Position numbers and translations under genes: made by a program | Origin: Eretmocerus hayati | Lineage: Eukaryota > Arthropoda > Insecta > Hymenoptera > Aphelinidae | Direction: 5' to 3' | Length of the DNA: 64,000 nt | Assembly (NCBI GenBank): GCA_029851415.1 | Contig: CM056743.1 | Coordinates: forward strand, 30,516,405-30,580,404 | Shown here: in pieces, positions 56,601 through 64,000 of the stretch | Layout of the letters: each line of letters opens with the position of its first letter | How positions within the stretch are numbered: the stretch's first letter is position 1 | Notes under the pieces: generated by a model | Seen by the model: the letters and a program-made list of their open reading frames with translations, nothing else | The model's database searches: none | What the model was told of the DNA's origin: nothing

Positions 56601-57224
56601 TCTAGGTCACTCAAAGAGAGAAAATGTAGGGAAGATCCTGTGGAAATACTTGGTACTCTCGTGCAATCTTACGGATATTCTGGCGATGCCGCGCAACTTT
56701 CCGGGTTGATTAAAGCTACATTTGGTGGATAATATATTGGAGAAAAATGGCCCAGAAGCACGATGGTATGTTACCAATTCACCCAAAACCTCATGACTTT
56801 GGAAACTGGAAATAATGAATCGACCATGTCTCGTTCAACTCAAAGATGATTACGCCAAGCTCCTCCCGTGACTCTGAACGCAATTTGTGGAATGCATATC
56901 TAAAGTAGATGGCAATTGCGAAGAATAGCCTAATAGCCAATCGTAGCTTTTTGGACAATCTGACACCCCCCCTCCCCCAATACTACGTGTCTCTTTAAGA
57001 AATTATGAGAATTTCCTTCGTCGAATAACAACCAAAGAACGTGAAATATTAGCTATGTATCTCTACAAAAAAATATTCACGCATCTTCAAAATATGACAG
57101 AAGAAACTCTTCCAAGTAATCTATCAAAGGAATCGAATGTTTCAAGGATTCGTCCGGATCAAAACGTGAAGACCAAAAGAGGAGCGTGGGTGCGTCGTTG
57201 TCCGTTGACCCCGCAATGCATTGC
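56601..57224. other. Gene-free stretch
   Basis: No gene seen. A poly-C patch lies near 56967-56978. Small open frames (57055-57255 plus, 57077-57301 minus) run into the MITE at 57225 and are not supported. Confidence 0.45.
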
Positions 57225-57466
57225 AATTGAGGGGGTGGGTGGAAAAAGGGCGTAACTGCATTTTTCGGAATTGCCGAAAATAGCTCAAAATCAAATTTCA
57301 TCCTCCGGCTCGGATTGAGCTATTTCGAGAATGCTATCTCCTTCGCAATAAGTCAATTAGGTCAACTCGTCCAAGTACGCCTCTGGCGTTTCTCGTCAGG
57401 TTCTTATTGATTCTCTCGAAATGATCGTTTGGCAGTTACGCCCTTCTTACACCCACCCCCTCAATT
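57225..57466. mobile_element. 242-bp MITE with AATTGAGGGGGTGGGTG ends
   Basis: Inverted termini of about 33 bp: AATTGAGGGGGTGGGTG plus 'aagggcgtaactgc' at the left and their complement at the right. Non-coding. The target duplication is not obvious. Confidence 0.7.
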
Positions 57467-57937
57467 ATGACTCTACGAAGCGAAGCCGGTGAACCCCACT
57501 CTCCTCTCCGTAGCTCGACGCAGATTTTTCTGTTAATTTTTTACTCCCCTCCCTCACCTCTGGCCGTCTACGTGGTTTATGGACGGCCCCTAAGACTCCA
57601 GTGATCAGTACTTTTTGGCGCTGAGATAGAGATGAATGTTCATGAAGACTAAATTGAAATAAGAACCATTATAATTATATTCTAATTTTTTTTATTTGGT
57701 TATCCAATGACGCTTTTGAGCACTAATGTGCTCAAAAATTCAGCGTCTAAATTATATTCTGATGATTCCGTAGGACTCTCGGAAAAGGTTTTTGATGTAT
57801 TTTGCACCTGCCTGAACAAGACATTTCATTTATGAATATCTAGCGATCAAAGAAAATTTGTTCTCGGGTATTGGTGTAACTGTGAAATTTTAATACATGT
57901 TTTAGAGGGTTGGATCGATACATTGAACAAAATTTAA

Positions 57938-58939
57938 CACGTTCGCTGCGACGGGTCCCACGGGTGGGACCCGCGCGTCCTTCCCTGTGTGCGACGGGTC
58001 CCACGGGTGGGACCCGTTTTTGTTCGGCTTCTAGTGTGCATCAAACAACGTAGACACATCCAATGGCTTCTGTAGCGGTTCTTACTCACTATATACGATG
58101 CCAAGAACATGCGTACAAGCCAGTTTGAGGATCGGAATCGATTCGCGCGAGTTATACCACAAAAATTGAATTTTCGTGGGAACGGCGATGAATAACACAA
58201 GAATAGCAAGTAAATTGTAAATATATCAAGTCCGTTTGAATATTTCACAACGTATCTTAGCTCATTCGAAAGCTTACGTCAAAAGCTACAAAATGAGCCC
58301 AAGTACGCGTAAATTGAGCGAGATAGAGCCGAGTTATCAGAAATTTAGACGCAAAATAACCATGAAGCAAACCGAGTAAATGGTTTACATCGCAATTGCA
58401 CTTCCTCTCTTCTCAATCTATTTTATCTCTCCGCGTATGAGGAACTTTTTATATCCAGAGAAGTTGAAGAGAATCTCGAATAAGCAACTGTGTCTCGTGG
58501 ATTCACGAGGATAGAAAATCATACTCGCGTGGATCACACTCGCAATCCGCGGTTCTTACGAGGCAAAAGCTTCCAGTTCAGGCCATGCTCGCGAATTACC
58601 CAAATGGTAGCGGGAAATCATCGAATGCTCCCGAAAAGCTAAATACCACATCTCAGGATCACTAATTTTGGTAGTTCGGCCATTCACACCATCCCCCTTT
58701 GCACGATAGAAATTTTCGCGGGTCCCACTGGTGGGACCCGTCGCACTGAAAAGAGTCAGACTTAATTGTGTGCGACGGGTCCCACCGGTGGGACCCGCGA
58801 AAGTTCTTAGATTTCTTGTATATACATACTAAACTGATCGCAAATCAAAAGGTTTGACTATTTTAGGTGGAAAATCACGCGTTTGTACTCTCTCGCACTC
58901 TGGGACGGAATGCCGGTTTTCACCGTCGCAGCGAACGTG
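57938..58939. mobile_element. piggyBac-type non-autonomous element (TTAA TSD)
   Basis: The ends CACGTTCGCTGCGACGGG and the complement (GTCGCAGCGAACGTG) are flanked by TTAA at 57934-57937 and 58940-58943. Subterminal dyads of the form GGGTCCCACYGGTGGGACCC occur twice at each end. The interior includes the 'ttagctcatt...aaaatgagc' hairpin (58252-58310) shared with other repeats. About 1 kb without transposase. The empty site is seen in a related repeat at 44759-44767. Confidence 0.82.
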
Positions 58940-58943
58940 TTAA

Positions 58944-60945
58944 ATGACTCTAAAAGTTCCCTTCACATCTTCATTTTAAGGAAAGTTTACGACATCAAAG
59001 AAACGTCAAAGCAAGTAATTCAAAGAGGCAGAATAAGTTTCGGACATAGCATAAAGTAACGATTCCAACTTTCAATAATAGATTGCGACAAAGTCAGGTG
59101 ATCTAAGACACCTGGAAGGACGTTTAATTTTAAAAGACTCTGGCAGATCAGTTATGAATTCTAGCTGAACTCGATATGTTCATTTGATACATCTTACTCC
59201 TGGATCCATCGAAACTTTACATTTCACCGTTACATCAGTATAGTACCTTGTGTAAATATCGTGATTTTTTCAAATTGAGTGGTCTGAAACCTTTTCTGAA
59301 ATGAAGGTCCCAGAAATTGTATTGTACTTCCGACATTGGGATAAATCCATGATCATCTATTCATAATATAAGAATCAATGATATCTTGATACACTTACAA
59401 GAATTATTACTGTTAATCGAGCATAAGGGTAATTTTTCTATCGAGTACGGACACCCGCTAGAATTTTACTTCAGGCACTGAGGAGGTCTGATTAGGCATC
59501 TCGTGTTCTAAACGGTTCGGAAACGCATTCCTGGAGCGTTGGCTCAATTTCACGAGGTCGATCTTCCGAAACCAGTGGCATATCTTCACTAACAAGTGTT
59601 AGTGTAAAATTACAGTTTTTTGCTAATATCTCGAAAGCATCAAAAAATATGAATTTTCACAAAGAAAACTCAAGAGATCAAAGTTGTCGGATGCAAAATT
59701 TTGAACAGAAAATTACTCTGACAAGTATCCCAAAACACGTAGCCTAGACCGAGAAATGTGCAAAATGCGCCCCACAAAGGTAACATGGGGTTACACGAGG
59801 TGGCCGATACAGCGGTACTAATAGGTGACATTTTGACAGTTCTTAAGTCATAGCTAAGTGACTAGACGCATTTTGAAGAAGAATAAATTTTTTCCGAAAT
59901 GTTAGCTGTCTAATTCCGGCAAACCAAAACTCCGTCTAGCATGGATCAAGAGAAAGTGTGAAAACATAGCCGAATCCGGCTAAACGAGTCCGGCCTTCCA
60001 AAGGGAATTGAAATAGGTCCGATTATAGCGATTTGGATTTAACGAGAACCCGGTTGTAACAGGCAAAACATTTGGCAAAATTGGGCAGAATCAGGCCTCA
60101 GCACTGGATATAGCGAGCAAACACCAATGTGAACAATATTAAGGCTTTCAGGTCTTGAGAGTCGGGAAGAATATGTAATTTAGTGCAAATACGAAGCAAA
60201 TGACGAGTTTCCTTTATTATTACCATAAATTGAAGAATATCGTGCAGAAAAATGATCTCCGAGTCAAAATAGCACTTTTCGCACCGAGTTTATGATGTTG
60301 TAGCTCACTTTTGAGCAATTGGTTCTTGGCCCGAGCTGCAGGTGAAGGTTGAAATAATCGCTCAGAAACGAGAAACCTCACGAACAAGTTGCAAATACTA
60401 TTATTTTGTGCGATTTTTTAGCACCCAAACACCTGAAAATTGCAAAGAACAATTCCTAGAGGAAAATTCATTACTTATTTTATGACTAGCCTTTTTTTTA
60501 TAACAACCCAAACTCTTAAGAGTTTGAACTTTTAAAGTCTATTTTATCTAGTGAAATAATGCGTATTGAGATCATCCTCGCCTTGTGATTGATTCCTGTA
60601 TCTTATTGACTATAACTGAAGCATAAAAGCATTGATCAAGAAGTTTCTTCGGACTCAAGATTGATAATCTATTACTCGTCAGCACTGGTCATCAAAAAAT
60701 CATATAGAACAAGGCTGATAATGACAAGCTCCGCTGCAACGAGCTTCGTTTGTAAAGAGCATTTTTCCCGATCCCTTGAATCTCATTATACACTAAGAAT
60801 AATATATTGCAGTCCAAACGATACCACTGTATTGTAACAGGGTATTGCCGTCAGACCGATACTGGATTATCACCACAGCGCGCATTATGCTCACTGCGAT
60901 GGGCTCCACCGATGGGGCCCACGATTTTCCACAACTCAATTTCCC
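58944..60945. other. Gene-free stretch
   Basis: The first ~150 bp match the repeat at 44770-44925. Beyond that no gene, RNA or clear repeat boundary is seen. A 'gatgggctccaccgatgggg' dyad near 60898 is similar to the subterminal dyads of the 57.9-kb element. Confidence 0.45.
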
Positions 60946-60949
60946 TTGA

Positions 60950-61560
60950 CTCATATTTACTCGGATATTCAAGTTTGTATGTCCCAGAACTGTGGTTGAG
61001 GTACTCTTTCAAGTATGGTTCTCCTTGAATAAAAGTATCCTTATAATTTATGAGCCTACATAGCGCATGAAACACGTTCTCTTTGGCTAAAACGAGTGTT
61101 TCAGCGCTTTAACACCCTGTATATTGGGTCCCTGAAGTCCAAAATCGTAGATAAGATAATTCTCTGAGTACGGCTTCACTCGAGCAGAAGTTTTCATTCT
61201 TAGAATATTATTGAGCAGTGCGTGAAACCCGTTTATCATAGATGGAAAGAGGCATCTCAGCGCTTCATCACCCTGTATATTGAGTCCGTAGGGCCCAGAA
61301 CGGTCGGTGCGAGAGTTTCCTTCAATTATAGTTCCACTCAAGCAAAGGTTTCGATGCCTTGAATACCATTAAACTTATCCAGCACATAAAACACGAGGTT
61401 TTGGAGATTGAAATTCAATTTTTGGAAGGTGATATCAACCAGTTATGTAAAAAATACCGACGGTTTCAGATTCTACACAAAAAATACCTCGGTATACGTT
61501 TGGTTTATCGTTCCAGCCTCTAATGCATACGGGAGCATACCCAGCGCCCGGTCTATTGTC
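60950..61560. repeat. ~155-bp tandem repeats related to the 39-42 kb palindrome
   Basis: About three diverged units, with 'caccctgtatattg' near 61110 and 61268 and matching 'ttcactcgagcagaag' and 'gcgtgaaacccg' blocks, each about 155 bp. The segment 61420-61560 matches the palindrome arm at about 41240-41385 (order: 'aaggtgatatcaac', 'cagattctac', 'catacgggagc'). It is therefore an older relative or fragment of that element. Confidence 0.6.
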
Positions 61561-61839
61561 GAGAATCTTTACAAGTTCGGCTGAGTCTTTTCTTTCGGTG
61601 GCTGTAAATATCACTTTTTGGCCCTAAGGCAATACGCATCGCCGTATGGCCAAGAATTTTTTCGCAGTGTAAGTATTAATCGGGTTTGACCGTAACACTA
61701 TGCCCTCTTTCTCGCATCTAGGAAATATAATACAATGGAATCATTTTATACATATTTCTTATCCGGGAGGTGTGTATTAATATGATCACCATTTTCAAAG
61801 TGAAATTACGGAAATCCTTGAAGCAGTCATCTTATAATT

Positions 61840-61998
61840 CAATATCATACTGGGCGCGTCATCCCATGTCGGGCACTAGGACAGACATCTCTTCCAGTGC
61901 CCGAAATGGGCTTGCAAACGAAATGCGGATATATTTTTTCATTGCGAGAACCCTGAATCGATTTTGAGCGCGGCATTTTTAGATTAGAGTGATAAAAA
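61840..61998. mobile_element. MITE copy 3 (TATATTTCCGTACTG family)
   Basis: Same orientation and block order as the 43.4-kb copy: 'gcgcgtcatcccatgtcggg', 'ccagtgcccgaaatgggctt', 'gcggatatattttttcatt', 'gcatttttagattagagtga'. More diverged than the other two copies. Confidence 0.65.
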
Positions 61999-62088
61999 AG
62001 GGTTTACTGGTTCTCACTAGGATTTTTTTGTGGGGGTTGATTCAACTATGATATACGAGCTTGTTTGAGGGTGACCCTGTACAAAATA

Positions 62089-62908
62089 AGGTAAGGTGCC
62101 TAATATGCCCCCACTACTTTTGTTTTGCTCACAGTTTTGGCTCAGCTCAATATTTTCCAACGTACCTTAGCTCATTTGAGAGCTTGTTTCAAGACCTTCA
62201 AAATGAGCTAAAGTACGTTTGATTTCAATGAATCGGAGCCGAGATATCTCAACTTTTGCAAAAGAAGATTTTTTGCGAGTTTTCGACAGTGTGTTCCTAA
62301 TATGCCCCCACGTGAAAAAGAGGCCTATTTCCATGAGATTATACGGGTTTTTCGTGAAATTGGGATATCTCGGCTCCCAGACCCCTGAATGAGATGTACT
62401 TTAGCTCATTTTGCAGCTTTTTTTACCCTCTTATAAATTTTCATAGTTAGATTGATGATTGAGTGAACAACGAGTTTGGAAAATAACCATGGGGGCATAT
62501 TAGGAACACTGGACTTTTTCTAGTAATGTGAGCGTAGAATCGGTTAGAAGTCGAATTTTGCAATTTTGAAAAGAGCATTTTGAAGTTGGGACAAAGACAA
62601 AGAGAATGAGTTAAAGCATGTTGAAATTGATTCCATCAATTTTTTTGGCATAACTTTTAGTGAATAACAAAAAAGAAGTCGGAAGTAGCGAAATCAGTTT
62701 TTCTGTTCTAAGAAAGGCGCGGGTCATCTAGGATCGGTCAAAAACGTTTACTGTCTCATATTTTAACGTAACAAACATGAAAAAAATGCACGGCAAGGTC
62801 TGCGGGCTCGTACATTCGAGAACTTGAGTGGGGCCATATTAGGGAATGGGGGCGTATTAGGGAATGGGGGCATATTAGGGAATGGGGACATATTAGGCAC
62901 ACTTACCT
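62089..62908. mobile_element. TA-flanked TIR element with reiterated termini
   Basis: Ends AGGTAAGGTGCCTAATATGC and the near-complement, flanked by TA (62087-62088 and 62909-62910). The terminal motif repeats four times in a row at the right (about 62830-62897) and again inside at about 62289-62310 and inverted at 62491-62511. It carries the 'acgtaccttagctcatttg' hairpin near 62160-62222. Related to the 4234-5631 element, with ATATG replacing ACATG in the termini. No transposase. Confidence 0.7.
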
Positions 62909-63035
62909 TACATGGTTTTTCATGGATTGGTCTAAATTGCGTGAAGAATACAAGAATTGATCCGCGTATGTCGTTGTCGTACAATATAGATTTTTCGTTC
63001 CACTCTCTCCGTCGGAATCAATGAAAATCGATACC

Positions 63036-63095
63036 AGTCCACTGATTTCCTGTAAAATTCACTGAAAATCAGTGCATATGCACTGCAAATCAGTG
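63036..63095. repeat. CACTGAAAATCAGTG dyad pair
   Basis: CACTGAAAATCAGTG and CACTGCAAATCAGTG flank 'catatg' and are preceded by 'ccactgattt'. The core resembles the palindromes at 26.9 kb but is not the same. Confidence 0.5.
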
Positions 63096-63346
63096 GCTGG
63101 GAGCGATCTTTACTGATTCCGGCGAAGAGAGCAGAGTTTTCTTTTCTAAGATGTTGGTGTTAGAAAATCCCCCGGAACTATTCAAATCAATGAATATCAA
63201 TGATTCCAGAACTCTACAGCTCCATTGCTCACGTATTCAGAGGAACTGACGATCTCAAAAATACGTCGAGAGAAGAATTCAAAAAGGTCATAGAAAAACT
63301 ACCTCAGATATTGTAAAGTTAAGGGATTAATTTGCAGAATAATTAA

Positions 63347-63481
63347 ATGTCTAGTCGAATAGAACCATTCACAGTCGTGGAGAGAGAGGGGCATCCAAAT
63401 TTAAAGGACGGAAAAGAGTCACTCAAGCATAACAATTGGTTTAAAGATGATGCTCCTCCTGACCCATCCCCAGATCATAAG
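63347..63481 (+). CDS. Candidate first coding exon, unknown protein
   Basis: ATG at 63347 opens 45 codons that end exactly at a strong donor (AAG|GTGAGT, phase 0). An acceptor (TTAATTTGCAG) lies 10 bp before the ATG, so a 5'-UTR intron is plausible. The peptide is hydrophilic, with WFKDDAPPDPSPDHK at its end and no signal peptide or membrane segment. I do not recognise the family. The next exon is not identified and may lie beyond 64000. The evidence is splice context only, so it could be chance. Confidence 0.4.
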
Positions 63482-64000
63482 GTGAGTGCTTTTGATTCTC
63501 TGTCCCTTATTTCTCAGTTTGGCTCATTTTAAAATCTAGAAGAAAAAGTAAAATGACTCAACACATCTCATTTGGGCTAACTCGTGGCGACTTATCACAA
63601 TTTTACGACAAAAACATTGTTTCCGCATTCTAAGAAGGTGTAATTAACTTTCCTCCCTTATTTATAAAAGCCCATTCTTCGTGAGAGTACACTCTCACAA
63701 AGAACTACTCTGTATGAGTCATTCCGGAGTAATTCGGACGGAGCCAGCGCTAGGAAAGTCTGGCAATTCACAGAGTTTTTTTAGATCATTTCCAAACCTC
63801 ACTATAGGCCCAGCCTAGGGCTTCACTCGAGATCGAGAAATTCTCGAATCTCGTCGAGCGAGATCGAGCGAGATCGAGTCTGGGCATCCGAGAAAACTCG
63901 AGATCGCGAGAATGAAACGAGACGAGTACAGCCAAAATTATTCTCGAGTCGAGATGAGATGTTCGTTCTCCGTCATTCTCGCGAGACTACGGTGGAATGG
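63482..64000. other. Gene-free tail of the window
   Basis: No exon recognised. From about 63829 to the end the sequence is dense in 'tctcgagatcgag' and 'tcgagcgagatcgag' dyads, similar in flavour to 42340-42480; probably the start of a repeat cut by the window edge. Confidence 0.45.

Overview
This is AT-rich eukaryotic, almost certainly arthropod, DNA. It has spliced genes with GT-AG introns, a BEL/Pao LTR retrotransposon, a THAP/P-element-type transposase, a non-LTR (LINE) relic and many foldback and miniature inverted-repeat elements (MITEs). An insect is most likely. The CT-rich stretches and P-like transposase would suit a hymenopteran, but nothing here proves the order. No bacterial genes, rRNA, tRNA or CRISPR arrays were recognised.

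Layout. 1-14.9 kb: no supported gene; direct repeats around a GC-rich segment (2.4-3.5 kb), a TA-flanked inverted-repeat element (4.2-5.6 kb), a TTAA-flanked MITE (7.1-7.6 kb) and a foldback (8.1-8.8 kb). 14.9-24.7 kb: degenerate ~250-bp tandem repeats are interrupted by a foldback element with a 9-bp target-site duplication (TSD), which in turn holds a complete, apparently young BEL/Pao retrotransposon (16892-24339, LTRs 657 bp each). 26.8-29.1 kb: an array of 16-bp palindromes, a GC-rich hairpin block and a 50-bp perfect palindrome. 29.9-34.8 kb, minus strand: an intact six-exon THAP/P-type transposase gene (1112 aa by my splice model). 39.1-42.2 kb: a palindrome with ~1.4-kb arms. 43.0-44.1 kb, minus strand: a two-exon gene for a small secreted peptide with a defensin-type (CS-alpha-beta) cysteine pattern, a TATA box and a kappa-B-like site. 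44.7-47.2 kb: repeats and MITEs. 47.2-54.2 kb, plus strand: a four-exon APMAP/hemomucin-like (strictosidine-synthase-fold) gene whose third exon carries two compensating indels; its introns are packed with foldback elements. 54.4-56.6 kb, minus strand: a decayed LINE missing its 3' half. 57.2-63.1 kb: further MITEs, including a TTAA-flanked piggyBac-type element with a paralogous empty site at 44.8 kb. 63.35-63.48 kb: a candidate first coding exon of a gene that would continue rightward.

Only three or four host-type genes are visible and they do not form an operon or pathway. The most biologically novel item is the defensin-like secreted peptide gene. The other strong signals are the leaky-stop context (TGA CTA) between gag and pol of the BEL element, the intact THAP transposase and a hairpin sequence shared by otherwise unrelated repeat families. 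All exon models were built by eye from splice sites and reading phase and have no transcript support.
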